Part shown: piece by piece, positions 53,801 through 64,000 of the stretch
Numbering within the stretch: the stretch's first letter is position 1
Layout of the letters: every line of letters begins with the position of its first letter
NCBI GenBank assembly: GCA_032164245.1
Contig: JAVMKO010000001.1
Coordinates: 13,739,603 to 13,803,602, forward strand
Direction of reading: 5' to 3'
Length of the DNA: 64,000 nucleotides
From: Sternotherus odoratus
Taxonomy: Eukaryota > Chordata > Testudines > Kinosternidae
Notes under the pieces: generated by a model
Database searches by the model: none
Told to the model about the DNA's origin: nothing
The model's input: only the letters and a program-made list of their open reading frames with translations
Program-made: the position numbers and the translations under genes

Positions 53801-53908
53801 AAATCAAGGAGCACAAGCCCAAAGAAATCCTTCACTCACGAGGCCCCAAGTCTGCTGGAAAAGCAGCACCAGCCTGATTCAAAGATGCAGCAGTGTAGGG
53901 CTGTCTAA
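50859..53908. other. Repeat-poor stretch, possibly regulatory or single-copy
   Basis: Apart from one palindromic arm ('gggccagatcttccactgat', about 51417-51455), I see no mobile elements in about 3 kb, the longest such interval in the second half. It contains the exon/promoter candidate at 52850-53400 and a G-run followed by GA near 53381-53412. The 218-codon frame at 51522-52178 has no recognisable domain. Confidence 0.35.
52850..53130 (-). other. Candidate first (non-coding) exon, minus strand
   Basis: On the minus strand, a purine-rich stretch ('gggaggggagagaagaggag') leads into 'gacgctgaggtgaaaaaaag' and ends with AAAG|GTAACG, a plausible splice donor (GT at 52848-52849). The region has more CpG than its neighbours and few repeats. 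Only a very short upstream frame (about five codons) is present. This is a weak inference from composition and one splice site. Confidence 0.22.
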
Positions 53909-54157
53909 TAGGGCTTGTCTACACACAGTTTTTGTACCACTTTAACTATCCCGGTATAAAAAGGTACAAGCCTCCTAGTGTGTCTGCAGTGCTTAGACCA
54001 GTCTAGCTATTTCTGTATGGGAAGGGGAATAAATTATAATGGGAAAAGGCACCTTTATGCCAGTATAACTGTGCCCACATGAGGGGTTGTACTGGTATAA
54101 CTATACCAGTTTAAAATCACACCCCTAAGTGAAAGAGTTAAATTAGTGCAGACACTG
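53909..54157. mobile_element. MITE of the 'gtctacac' family
   Basis: The left 'agggcttgtctacacacagt' and right 'aaattagtgcagacac' ends are loosely inverted. 'tatgccagtataactgtgcc' and 'tgtactggtataactatacc' match elements at 4530 and 27423. Confidence 0.6.
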
Positions 54158-54774
54158 AACAAACCAGATTTATGCTAGGGTGACCAGGCAGCCAGTGTGA
54201 AAAATCAGGATGGAGGAGAGGAGAAGAAGGGGGCAATAGGGTTCTATATAAGACAAAGACCCTAGTATTGGGACTTCTGGTCACCTTAATCTAAGCCCAT
54301 GTCAAAAGTGGTCCAAAATACTACAGTTTACCTGTAGCGTTTGGTGTGATTGCTGTAAAATACTGGAGGGTGTTTTTTCTTTTCTTAGTAAGGGAGCTTT
54401 CACATTTGCTTCTCACCATTTCCCTTTGAGGGCTGGAGTTTCTCCTGCAAGGGAACCGCTGAGCTGTAGCTGTTGTTGAGTGTTTCACAGCAACTCTCGT
54501 GGGAAATGCTTTCCAGAAATAGCACTGTTTTGATGTGAGGAGAATATGAGAATCAGGCTTTTACAAAAATTGTCTGCATTTATTTTATGTTACAGAGGTG
54601 CTGCTGGCAGCTCAGGCTGAGTTCAGTTTTGCCCTTAGAGCAGGGATTCAGTTTTTGTTCTGTAGGAGAAATATAGTGTCTCCTCTCCAGCATAACAGCC
54701 CTGGTCCTTTGTTTAGTGACCGGGTTTGAACAAAGATTGATTCTTATAGTGGGACTAGTGAGGAGAACTTGATT
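54158..54774. other. Unassigned stretch
   Basis: No gene or repeat recognised. Confidence 0.3.
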
Positions 54775-54925
54775 TCCACCTCTGCTGGGTGACCATGGTC
54801 AAGTCATTTAACCATTCTGTGCCTCAGTTTCCCCATCTGTCCAATATCAAGAAGAGTGGTGGTTTCCTTTGTAAAGCACCGGCAGATCAATGGATGAAAA
54901 GTGCTACCTATGAGTATTATCAGAG
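54775..54925 (+). repeat. MIR SINE
   Basis: 'gaccatggtcaagtcattta', 'ctgtgcctcagtttccccat' and 'gatgaaaagtgctacctatg' are the MIR core and tail in order. Confidence 0.75.
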
Positions 54926-55813
54926 ATGGCCCATTTTCACGCTCAGAAGGTGCAGCTCAGAGTGGCCACAATGGTCCCTGTTTCCAGGGCTTCGTGACCT
55001 GGGCTTTGTGAAATGGCGCAGCAAATCTAGATGCAGCCATGCTCGCCCTGGGGTCTCCAAACCCCTGCCCCAATGTCTCCACCCCAGGCTGCTGCTGGCT
55101 CTGTTTAAATACGTAGAAAAGTGATTTTGCCCTCTGAGCACTAAGGGCCAAAGTGGGGAGGAGGTGGGGGTGCGAAGCCGAAAGCTGCATGTGTGACTGA
55201 CCTCCCTGCTTTGGACATGACTCCCGAGGGCAGAGACAGACCAGACAGGCATGCACAGCCTGGCCCCTTTACACTGCCGTATGCGAGGGAGCCTGTGGCT
55301 TCCATTTCTTCCTTTCTGTCCCCATAAACTTCCTAGCCAGAAGACAGGAGAAGGGGGACACTGCAAGACGGCAGAAAGCCACCCCCGGCGAGAGGCAGGA
55401 ATAGACGGGCTCTCCGGGGCCAGTTCTTTCCCAGTTCAGTATGTCCCATCTGAACACTTCTCAGCCAAGTGCTCCAGCGTGTGTCAGACCTGCCCACCCA
55501 GGGGGATAGAAGCTGTTGCTAAACTCCACTGGGAGATGGAGCAGTCCCGAAGGAGGCTGCTCCAGTCACGCTGTTGAGCAGACTGAGGGGAGCAGCTGTT
55601 CTGCTCGTGGAACCACGCACGGTGGTGTGCGAAGAGCCAGCGCAGACGGAGTCTGAGGCAGAGCACCCACAGCAGCACTGGCCACGGGTGGGAAAGAGGA
55701 GCAGCATTTCAGGAGTGGTCACCCCCCGTTTTATAAGCAGAGCAGCACCTGCCCTGCTGGTAGCAACCTGTTTTCTTGCCAGACGAGATGGACCTAAATG
55801 GTGGTGCCGATTA
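54926..55813. other. Unassigned stretch
   Basis: No gene recognised. Frames of 99-148 codons overlap on both strands here without a domain. Confidence 0.3.
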
Positions 55814-55821
55814 ATACAGCG

Positions 55822-56044
55822 CAGCGGTTCTCAAACTTCACTGCACTTCTAACAACAAAAATTACTACCTGACCCTGGGTGGGGGAAGAAGGGGCAGAGT
55901 CTGAGCCTCCCTTCCCCAGGTTAAAGCACTCAAGCTTCAGCTTGAGCCATGGGTCCTAGTGAGTCTAATTCTAGCCCTGGCGACCTCATTAAAATGGGGT
56001 CACGACCCACTTCGGGGTCTCGACCCAGAGTTTGAGAACCACTG
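55822..56044. mobile_element. hAT element with perfect 8-bp duplication
   Basis: The ends CAGCGGTTCTCAAACTTC and AGAGTTTGAGAACCACTG are inverted repeats with a few mismatches. ATACAGCG lies on both sides (55814-55821 and 56045-56052). The 223-bp interior includes 'aaaatggggtcacgacccac'. The ends resemble those of Charlie/MER5-type hATs. Non-autonomous. Confidence 0.92.
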
Positions 56045-56052
56045 ATACAGCG

Positions 56053-57316
56053 TATAGCCCGGCTCTCTGCGTATCTGGCAACAGCCCGAATGCCAGCTGA
56101 TTTGGTCCCTTGTGCAACTGCTTTGGAAATGGATGTTCCCCCTTTTATAGTATTGTCTCCAAATTTAAATGAAGCTGGACCAGAACTTTAAACCCACCAT
56201 TTCAGGAATGGGTCAGATTCATACCCATCCTCCCACAGTTCTCACCCAGGTTGGATGACAGGGAAGGTCCTGCTTTATGGATTCTCGTTGGCTGCAGCCC
56301 AAGATGGCTGAAATATCACTAGAAAGCTGATCTCAAGAGATTTATGGTATTTGTGGTGATAGGAGGGGAACAGAAACACAGGTGCTGGAAGTAGGGGTGT
56401 ACTGCACCCCCTGGCTTAAAGCTGTTTCAGTCATATGCAGGGTTTGCAGTTTGGTTCAATGGTTCTCTGCATCCCCATTATACAAACAGTTCCAGTGCCC
56501 CTGACCAGAAATGTTGCCAGAATAGCTCAGGGCCTGAACCTCAGCCCTCACTGGCCTTGAATCCGAACGCCATGCCAAATCTAGTTGAGCGCAGAATGAA
56601 CACAGCTTCCCCAATCCATCTCTCCTCAACAATCACTGGTAAGGAAAAGTACATCTGTCTCAGGATATCACTCACCGTGCAAGTGTCTGCCTGCTCAGGC
56701 TTGTTCCAGCACAGGGATGTGCCAGTCCAATGGACTTCGCCCTCAGCAAGGCAGCTCCTTCAATTAGAAAAGTCCCAGAGTAATAGCCCTCACCCATCTC
56801 CCTGCATCTCAAATCAGACTTTGACTGAAAGCCATTCTCTCCTGCCACAGCCTCCTGCCACGTATATACCAAACCACACCCTGGCAGTGCATTATTCTGT
56901 TCACAGTGGGAAAGCATGGCTTTTGTGTTAAAGAACCGACAAGAGACAGGGGAAGCCTCTAATTGCAAAGTGATCCACTTCATATACAGTAATACCTTCC
57001 CTGGAAGGCGAGGTTCAGTCTGCCCAGAAGTGCAGTTTGCACATTTCAGTACAGCGTGGGAAATTTTCATTATCCTGGGCTGCAAATGCCAACTCACAAT
57101 GGCCCAAATCCTCTCCCCTCTGCACAGGGCCCCAAGTAAATGGGCTAGGAACTGGCCAGGCAACAAGGTGGGAAAGAATCTTTCCCATGGCCCACACCAG
57201 AAGTGCTTGTCACTAATGCAAGGCCATCTATCTAACTTAGGTACTTGCATGGCCCTGTATCTGCCTGCACACACCCCAGACACTAATATCTCAATCCCTA
57301 CACCATCCCTCTGATG
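56053..57316. other. Unassigned stretch
   Basis: No gene recognised. The 240-codon minus frame (56672-57394) runs through the neighbouring SINE and is not credible. Confidence 0.35.
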
Positions 57317-57497
57317 GTGGGAGGGATAGCTCAGTGGTTTGAGCATTGGCCTGCTTAAAGCCAGGGTTGTGAGTTCAATCCTTGAGGGGGCCATTTAGGG
57401 ATCTGGGGCAAAAATCTGTTGGGTATTTGACCTGATTTGAGCAGGAGGTTGGACTAGATGACCCCCTGAGGTGCCTTCCAACTTTGATATCCTATGT
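57317..57497 (+). mobile_element. tRNA-derived SINE with CR1-like tail
   Basis: It is the most complete SINE copy here. The head is 'gtgggagggatagctcagtg' (A box), followed by 'agggttgtgagttcaatcct' (B box), 'ggggccatttagggatctgg', and then the tail 'ggttggactagatgaccccc' ending 'gatatcctatg'. Confidence 0.9.
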
Positions 57498-57504
57498 AGG
57501 ACAG

Positions 57505-57655
57505 TGCTGTTACTGCCATTCTACAGATGGGGAACTAAGGCACGGAGAGACCAAGTGACTTGTCCAAGGAAGTCTGAAACAGAACAAGAAATTGAACCCA
57601 GGTATGCTGAAACCCAGGCTAACAGAATAACCACTGGACCATCCTTCTCTGAAAT
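57505..57655 (-). repeat. MIR SINE
   Basis: 'ctacagatggggaactaagg', 'gagaccaagtgacttgtcca' and 'taaccactggaccatccttc' are the reversed MIR core and head. Confidence 0.75.
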
Positions 57656-57923
57656 ACTCCTGCATCATTCCATGCAGGTGCAATGGCCAACTAGTGCATC
57701 TCCATAGACGTGAACCTACTGCCTATATCACTGCTATGCCCTCGGCCCACCATCCGCTTACAGACATAACATGATCTGCTGAAGCCCAAATATGGGGGAA
57801 AGTCGCCTAAAAGAGGGACACAGCAAACACGAATGTAGAATAAGCAATGTGGGACTCACTTCTGAGCCATTTTCTGCATTCTCACTCTCATGATTCAGCA
57901 TTTGTGCTTTAAATAACGGTATA

Positions 57924-58199
57924 CAGTAGACTCGATTATCCAGAATGATAGGGAAAAAATAATTCTGGTTAATAAAATCCATGGTGAGGAGTGGGGGTTG
58001 ATTCACCAGCCATCCTGTGCCGGGGGGAGGGGGTGTTGGTTCACTGGCTGCCCTGCGCCCTGGTAGGGATTTTTGTTTGTGTGCTTGGGGCGGCAGCAAA
58101 GCCAGAGCCGCCGGCCCTGCAAGTTGTCCATATTTTTTTTGATATTCTGGTTAATCCACATCCTGGTTAATCCAATCCTGGATAATTGAGAGTTTACTG
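57924..58199. mobile_element. Pogo/Tigger-like MITE
   Basis: The ends CAGTAGACTCGATTATCCAG and TGGATAATTGAGAGTTTACTG are inverted, with 'taatccaatcctggata' next to the right end. TA flanks (57922-57923 and 58200-58201) fit the pogo/Tc1 target. The interior of 276 bp is GC-rich in the middle with no transposase. Confidence 0.85.
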
Positions 58200-58201
58200 T
58201 A

Positions 58202-58641
58202 GTTGGAACTGCAATAACAACAGGTTTGTGCACAAAGGAGCAAACTTTGGGACTAGAAATGGAGGCAGCTTCTTGCACTGCTGTAAAGGAAGGAACATGC
58301 ATTGCCTCTGCCATGGGGCAACGAGGAAGGGTTGCAAACCCAGTTGCTTTTTCTGCTAACAATGGACACGTAACTCTCTTAGACTAAGGAGAGCAGCATT
58401 ATCCCCAAACCTTCCCTGCTTCACTGCAGAGCTGCGGCCTAGAACCTTCCCCCAGCCTGGTCCCAACTGGTTTCCTGCTTCAGACTTAAAGAAACAGTAC
58501 ATGTAACCTGACAACCTGCAGGAGACAAGACAGGTTCCCAAGGAAGAACCAGGACCAATATTTTCACTGATTCCATTGGCCACTGATTTTGGGTGCTTTG
58601 ATATTGGGGTGTTATAGGACCCATAAGCCGTGGATTCAGAT
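58202..58641. other. Unassigned stretch
   Basis: No gene or repeat recognised. Confidence 0.3.
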
Positions 58642-58649
58642 CTCTAGAA

Positions 58650-59027
58650 CAGCGGTGTCCAATACATTCGCCGCTAGCCACATGTGGTGAATGGGTTATT
58701 GAATTGTGGCTAATGCATGAGCAATGTGTTGGTGTATTGAAGGTGAAAATCTGGAGGCTGAGTTAAGATGCACAGTCTGTATGAATTATATACCATATTT
58801 CAGGGTTATGGTACAAGAAAAAGAATGCAAAGTGTCACACTGAAGTAATTTTGTGTAAGTAATACCTACTAATTTTTTTTTGTAATATCTACTTATTTTT
58901 GATATTAATAAAAATAATTTAAAATGTCATTTGTAGTATGTTTTTAATCCTTTTTTGTAATGCGGCAAATAAGAAAAATTCAAAACCACAAGGGTGGCTA
59001 GCATTGAATTTCTATTGGACACCGCTG
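58650..59027. mobile_element. hAT element with near-perfect duplication
   Basis: The ends CAGCGGTGTCCAATA and TATTGGACACCGCTG are perfect 15-bp inverted repeats. The flanks CTCTAGAA (58642-58649) and CCCTAGAA (59028-59035) differ at one base. 'gctagccacatgtggtga' near the left and 'ggtggctagcattgaat' near the right are subterminal repeats. The interior is A/T-rich and non-coding. Confidence 0.92.
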
Positions 59028-59219
59028 CCCTAGAAGAACAATTTTGCGGGAACAGCAGTAAGCGGGAAAGGTGGGGCAAACAAAAAACAGTAAAGCAGTA
59101 GGAAATAATTTGAGGGTCTGTGTTCTTTCCTGTTTCCCAGTCTCAGACAAATCAATCAGCAGGGATAGTAGAGAATGGTATATAGATTCCCTCACGTAAA
59201 CAGAAACAAGAATTTTCAT

Positions 59220-59430
59220 TTATGGAGTCCCTTTAATCCAAACATGGCAAAGCACTGCACAATATCGATTAACTAGGGTTTGCAATACTCCTGACAGGTA
59301 GGGAAGTGTTATCCCCCACGGGCAGACACAGGGAGGCCTAATAACTTGCCCAACGTTATCCCGTAAATTAGCAGCAGAGCCAAGAATAAAGCCAGGATTC
59401 GTGATCCAATGCTAAAGCACTAGTCTTCAA
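59220..59430 (-). repeat. MIR SINE
   Basis: 'aagcactgcacaatatcgat', 'gacacagggaggcctaataa' and 'cagcagagccaagaataaag' are reversed MIR landmarks, ending 'aatgctaaagcactagt'. Confidence 0.7.
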
Positions 59431-60149
59431 CTCTTCTCATGGACATATGTATTGAAATGCAGAGTTACCTAACAATAATTCTTCCAAGTGTGACTATTCA
59501 CCTTATGCTCAAACCTCTTTAAATGGCCTAGTACAATTCAAAAGCAATAGCAACAATATTTTCTTCAAAAAGTTTTCATAGCTTCACAAGGTCTCTGGGG
59601 GCTGTCAATACCCAAACAACGAACAACCGTTTAGTCTGGACTTGTCTAAGCTACAGTCACCAGGATGATTAGAAGCAGGCCATAGCTCGTTCTTGCTCCA
59701 GCCAATTTGTATCATGGCAGGACCTGAAAAGGGAACAGCAACCCAAATATTTAACTTTAAAATATGCAGAGGGAAGCATCTAGCAAGCAGATTCCCAGAC
59801 TCAAAAACAACAACACACCCCTTGCTTGTTATTGCTTTCCGATAATAAAGTTACAAAAACGCACAATGGCCTCATGAGAAGGAAAAAAATGTTGACAATC
59901 ATCTCCATTCTCGTTAGCAAAGATTACAGCGTCAACATGCTTTACATGGAAAGTGATGCTAGGCCTGTGGGTGCTATCCAAATGTGAGAGCCGTTACATG
60001 AGCATTTCTAGTGTTTTCAGAAGTGCATTTCCAGCCTTATAAATACTGCATATGCCAGAACTGCATTAATTAGTACGAAGGGGGTTAGACAAAATGTCCC
60101 ATAATGAAATAATACTTAGAGGGCTTTCCATCCATAGACTTTAAAGGAC
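59431..60149. other. Unassigned stretch
   Basis: No gene or repeat recognised. Confidence 0.3.
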
Positions 60150-60520
60150 TTTGCTAAAGAGAATGTCATTATCCCCATGTGACAGATGGTGACACTGAGG
60201 CACCAGGAGGTGAAGAATATCTAAGTGATTTAGGAGCCTGTCACATTTTAAAAAGTGACATAGGCATTTAGGAGCCTAAATCTCATTGAAAGTCGACGGC
60301 ACTTCTGCTCTCGTGGCCCATATCCTCTCAGATATTTAAGTGCCTAACTCCCATGGAAATCACTGAGTTAGGCACCTAAATACCTTTGAGGATCTGAGCC
60401 ACCAAGTCACTTTTGAAAATGGGACTTAGATGCTTTTTGAGCAGTGGCAGAGGCAGGAATGGAACTGGCTTCTGCACTGGCAGCTGTCCACTGGACAATG
60501 CTGCTGCTTACCGTTAATGA
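60150..60520 (-). repeat. MIR SINE split by a palindromic element
   Basis: The left part 'tgtcattatccccatgtgac' and the right part 'gcagtggcagaggcaggaat' to 'ctgtccactggacaatgctg' belong to one reversed MIR. The intervening 60228-60412 is foreign. Confidence 0.65.
60228..60412. mobile_element. Palindromic 'ttaggcacctaaatacc' MITE
   Basis: 'gatatttaagtgcctaactc' pairs with 'gagttaggcacctaaatacc'. 'agtgacataggcatttagga' and 'aagtcacttttgaaaatggg' extend the outer arms. It sits inside a MIR. Confidence 0.65.
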
Positions 60521-61578
60521 ACGGAATCAGATAGACAGCCCTGGAGAACAAGGACCAGGTTCAACCCTGGTGTGAGTGGAAGCAGCTCCCATTGAAGTCA
60601 ATGGACATTGCACATGGTTACAGCAGGGCGTAATGTGCTCCTTAGCATTGGGTTCAGTGATGACAGAACAGGGGTACATGTAGAAGCAGTACAAGCTCCC
60701 CCCAGAGGCCGCTCTACAGTTCTGTTTCATGCCCATATGCCGTGGCCTGTCCGTTGAGACTGCCAACAAGTATCATTGTCGCTGCGTGGAAAACGAACCT
60801 CTACACTAGGAAACTAGAAACTGGACTGAGATGCCCCACTCATTATACACAGGACACCAAGGAGTTTTCAGGTATTAACCTCCGACAGCTGTTACTCTCG
60901 TGGGCCTGGATTTGAGCCAGCGACCAAGAGGTGGAAGTTCCATGCCCTGTTACCAAGCCAGTCCCTTCCTATCTCATTTGTGTTCAGTAATAGCCTGGGA
61001 ATTAATTGTCTTTCTAAGACTGTTAAATACTGAGAGTCCGAACCAGCCACACAGAAACGTGAAACGGAATCCGTCATTAACAGCACCTCATTCATGTAGT
61101 TGGATATGAACTGGATGGCCTCTAAACAATTCAGGAGATAGAAGCTATAAAATACTAAGTGCCACAGAGCAGTGTGTTTCAGGCTTGGACTATCTCCAAA
61201 TCCGCTGCATTGCCCACAAGATGTTTCCTGTTAACTCTTACACAGAAATGTTAAACTTCTGAGGAAACGATGCCTCTTTACTTCTATCCCATTCTTGCAC
61301 TAGTTTCCAGAGTAATCCCTTAAATCCTGGGAGTGCAAAGGAGGAAAGTGGGTGGAGGAGAGAGAGTTTGGCTTTGGACAAAATATGCCTGCAAGGCATC
61401 AGATCAGTTTTCACACAGACTATACAGAATGGGAGCTAGAGGAGGAAGAAAGCAGAGCAGAGAGTCAGTGTAATAAACCCTCAGTTCATTGGACTACGAA
61501 AGTGTATGCCAGCAGGATGCTGAAAGATTACACAGGCAAATAAAAGTGAGCTAGGGGAGTGTCTATAATTTCGGCTCT
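60521..61578. other. Mostly unassigned; half palindrome
   Basis: 'ggttcaaccctggtgtgagt' with 'cccattgaagtcaatggaca' (about 60559-60610) is part of a palindromic MITE. No gene is recognised. Confidence 0.35.
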
Positions 61579-62251
61579 CTGTGAGGTAACAAGAGATGGA
61601 ATATGAGCACAAGCCGGAATACCAGCTGCTCAGCACTGGGGCTTAAGACTCTAGTCCTGGTCTACTACAGCCCTGTGGGTTTCCCAGACCTCATGGTGGC
61701 TGGCTGTGTCCCAGATGGACCTACTATAAGTCCGCCTGGGCACCCAGGGGGAAATCAAAGCAAACAGCCCTGCTGCCACAGGCGGCACTTACAGAGCAGC
61801 ATGGGAGATGTGGAGCCCATGCTGTGGCAGGGTGCTGGCCAGGAGTGCCTGAGCCAGCCCTGCGGGCCCTTTAAGAGGGAGCAGAAGCCTGCAAACCTCC
61901 CCTCGCAGAGAAGGCTAATTAGCCACCAGGGCTGCAGGGCAATCAGCCTGGATGGGTTGCACCTGGCAGCCTCCTCAGAAGCATATAAGCCTGCCAGACA
62001 GGAAGCCCAGGGGGGTGGTGGAATGGTAGTGTGGAGTGAGAGAAAGAGCTGTAAGCTGTAGAGCTGTGTGTAGAGCTGAGCTATATAGAGCTGTGTAGAG
62101 CTGTGAATAGAGCTGTAAGCTGAAGAGCTGAACTGTATAAAGCTGTGTATATTGGTGGTGGGGCTTGCACTGTGAAATAAAGAGCGCTGTTTGGAGCAAA
62201 AGAAGGGTTTCCTGCCTGTTCCTGAAGAGGGGTGAGAAGGCGATCTGTCAC
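61579..62251 (+). mobile_element. Candidate solo LTR, plus strand
   Basis: The block starts TGTGAGG and ends TGTCACA. It has a TATA-like box (ATATAAG at 61983-61989) and an AATAAA signal (62176-62181) about 190 bp apart, in LTR order. The part upstream of TATA ('ggctaattagccaccagggc') resembles U3 regions of turtle LTRs as I recall them. No target duplication is clear, so the borders are uncertain. A tandem 'agagctgtgtagagctgtga' array fills 62040-62150. Confidence 0.45.
62040..62150 (+). repeat. Short tandem array 'tagagctgtg'
   Basis: 'agagctgt' recurs about ten times with variable spacers ('gta', 'gagctata', 'aagctga'). It lies between the TATA-like box and AATAAA of the candidate LTR. 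Confidence 0.75.
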
Positions 62252-62649
62252 AATGCCTACAAACTTCCCACCTCCTGTTGGGACACAAGGGCAATGGAAG
62301 ACACAGCAGTCCTGTGGGAAGGGATGGACACTTGCTTATTTTGAAACGTGATGTGAAGCGTTTGGGCCTGCTCAATCTCATTGGGAGAGAACAGCGGATG
62401 GCAAGCGTTAGCCCCAGCTTCCGCTCTCTGTGATTGCGGTGAGGTGGAAGGAGTTTTCTGGCCTCTAAATGTCCCTTCTTCATGCTGAGCAAAGCTCAGG
62501 AGTGCTCATTCAGGGAGAATTGTTCATAGGCCCCACAGCCCTATTAAAGACCTTTTCCAGTCAGCCAGAGTAGCACCAGCCAACCCCTCCCCCGCTCATC
62601 AGGAGGCTGAGAGAAGCAAGTAGCATTCTGTGTACTTCCTCCACCCTTA
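62252..62649. other. Unassigned stretch
   Basis: No gene or repeat recognised. Confidence 0.3.
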
Positions 62650-62884
62650 GGGCTGGTCTTCACTCGCGCGGCACGGGATCGATCGCCCGGAGCTCCCCCG
62701 TCGACTCCGGAACTCCAGCTCGCCGGGAGGCGCAAGCTGGAGTCGACGGGGGAGCGCGCCGCAGACTGCCGCTGCCGTGGGGACGAGAGGTAAGTCGGCG
62801 GCAGATACGCAAACTTCAGCTACGTGATTCACGTAGCTGAAGTTGCATATCTGCCGTCGATCCACCCCTAGTGAGGACCAGCCC
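62650..62884. mobile_element. Harbinger-like MITE with TTA duplication
   Basis: The ends GGGCTGGTCTTCACT and AGTGAGGACCAGCCC are inverted repeats with one mismatch. TTA flanks both sides, fitting the TWA target of PIF/Harbinger (exact register may shift by a base or two because the flank is palindromic). Inner stems are 'actccagctcgccgggaggc' region and 'acttcagctacgtgattcac'. It is the best-preserved member of the family at 26785, 28968 and 33254. Confidence 0.85.
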
Positions 62885-62957
62885 TTAGAATTGGATTGCC
62901 TGTATGGCTGGGGGTGGGCCAATATAGCTGATTCCACCCTGCCGGGGATAGGTAGAG

Positions 62958-64000
62958 CACAGAATCATAGCAATGTAGGGCTGGAAGGGACTTCGAGAGG
63001 TTTTCCACTCCAGCCCCCTGCACTGAGGCAGGACCAAGTAAACCATAGTCCAGTGTTTCCCAAACTTTTCTGGCCACAGAACACTTTTTAGCCTGGTATA
63101 TATTTACGGAACACTTATATTATTTTGTAGTCGTTTGGTTTTCAAATAAAAAATTGTGTTATTTATGCTCAAATATATTTTATTTTACCAAACAAAGCAA
63201 AAATACACATTTAAAATAACTTGAACTAACAATTTCTAACTGGAAAGCGCGTATAAAGTAGTATAAAAATCAAGTGCGAGAGTCAAAATTCTCTTTACGG
63301 CATGATATTCAATACAAGATCTATCAATAACCGGAAAAAGAGTTTTATGTTAAATTATAGCCATTCAAAAAGAGTTGTAAAATACTCGTCAAATATGCCA
63401 AATTTAAAATTAAAAAAATTTAAAGACCCTTTTAAAAAAAAATGATTCTTTCACAGAACACCTATTCTCATCGTGTGGAACACCAGTGTTCCGCAGAACA
63501 CAGTTTGGGAAACACTGTCCTAGACTATCCCTGACACGTGTTTGTCTAACCTGGTCTTAAAAGCCTCCAATGACGGGGATTCCGCAACCGCCTCTTGGAA
63601 GCCTAGTTCAGAGCTTATCTATCCTTATAGTTTGAAAGTTTTTCCTAATGTCTAACCTAAATCTCCCTTGCTGCAGATTAATCCCATAACTTCTTGTTCT
63701 ACCTTCAGTGGACATGGAGAACAATCAATCACCATCCTCTTTATAAGAGCCCTTAATATAGTTGAAGACTGGTATCAGGTCCCCCCTGGGTCTTCTCTTT
63801 TCTCCATGCCCCGTTTTTTAAGCCTTTCCTCATAGATCAGCTTTTCTAAACCTTTTTTTTGTTTTTGTTGTTCTCCTCTGGGCTTGCTCCAATGTGTTCC
63901 CATCTCTCCAAAAGTGTGGTACCCAGAATAGAACACTGTACTCTAAGGTCTCATCTGTGCTGAGTACAGCAGGACAATTCCCTCCTATGTCTTACAGATC
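62958..64000 (-). mobile_element. CR1 LINE 3' region, runs off the window
   Basis: 'acagaatcatagcaatgtag' begins the reversed CR1 tail. 'gtttgtctaacctggtctta', 'aatctcccttgctgcagatt', 'catagatcagcttttctaaa' and 'aaaagtgtggtacccagaat' follow in CR1 order. A hAT (63051-63517) interrupts it. The copy continues beyond the window. Confidence 0.88.
63051..63517. mobile_element. hAT element inserted in CR1
   Basis: The ends CAGTGTTTCCCAAAC and GTTTGGGAAACACTG are perfect 15-bp inverted repeats. The 8-bp flanks ccatagtc (63043-63050) and tcctagac (63518-63525) agree at 5 of 8, consistent with an aged duplication. Subterminal 'ggccacagaacac' and 'gttccgcagaacac' match. The A/T-rich 467-bp interior has no transposase. 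CR1 sequence continues on both sides. Confidence 0.88.

Noticed and set aside
57326..57385. tRNA-like A and B boxes
   Set aside because: They belong to the head of a SINE with a CR1-like tail. No cloverleaf of a functional tRNA can be drawn. The same applies at 6318-6507 and 44268-44432.
56672..57394. 240-codon minus-strand frame
   Set aside because: Its first part is the reverse of a SINE and the rest has no domain.
61755..62492. 245-codon minus-strand frame
   Set aside because: It reads through the tandem 'agagctgt' array and the candidate LTR.

Overview
This is eukaryotic nuclear DNA, almost certainly from a cryptodire turtle or tortoise. The main evidence is the repeat content. It has tRNA-derived SINEs that end in a CR1-like tail, as in the known tortoise pol III SINE, many CR1 LINE copies on both strands, MIR/L2-type amniote repeats, and several families of hAT, PIF/Harbinger-like, mariner/pogo-like and Helitron-like non-autonomous DNA transposons. 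There are no operons, bacterial genes or CRISPR arrays, and nearly all long open frames fall in repeats or low-complexity DNA. No family was checked against a library. Names rest on termini, target-site duplications (TSDs), internal motifs and recall of amniote repeats.

Layout. 1-6.3 kb: a mariner-like MITE, an L2-like tail, two palindromic MITEs and unassigned DNA. 6.3-9.4 kb: a SINE, then a long decayed CR1 copy with recognisable endonuclease and reverse-transcriptase remnants, interrupted by a small hAT with a perfect 8-bp TSD. 9.4-16.3 kb: mostly unassigned, with a CR1 end, a local ~105-bp direct repeat and a G-rich hAT-type fragment. 16.3-18.5 kb: a solo LTR on the minus strand that carries a hAT swollen by an eight-unit minisatellite. 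18.5-26 kb: MIR, CR1 and palindromic elements. 26-27.4 kb: a 5S-rRNA-like SINE fragment next to the only convincing protein-coding signal, two candidate exons on the plus strand. 27.4-29.3 kb: a Helitron inside a MITE, then two more MITEs. 30.7-33.6 kb: a probable three-level nest (AT-rich hAT, CR1, smaller hAT). 34-45 kb: a hAT with a perfect TSD, CR1 copies, a MIR/L2 cluster with a hairpin retroposon, and a CR1 with two nested insertions. 48.4-49.9 kb: a hAT with three separate minisatellites. 50.9-53.9 kb: a repeat-poor stretch that may hold a promoter and first exon on the minus strand. 54-64 kb: hAT, pogo-like, SINE, MIR, a candidate LTR, a Harbinger-like MITE, and a CR1 broken by a hAT that runs off the window end.

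The elements do not act together as a system. Their nesting records the order of invasion: MIR/L2, CR1 and older MITEs are hosts, while hATs, the Helitron, late CR1 ends and SINEs are guests. The most useful items are the perfectly bounded insertions, the two minisatellite-bearing hATs, the A^T-bounded Helitron, the 14-bp-TSD hairpin element and the unidentified two-exon gene candidate. I found no clear sign of an undescribed functional system.
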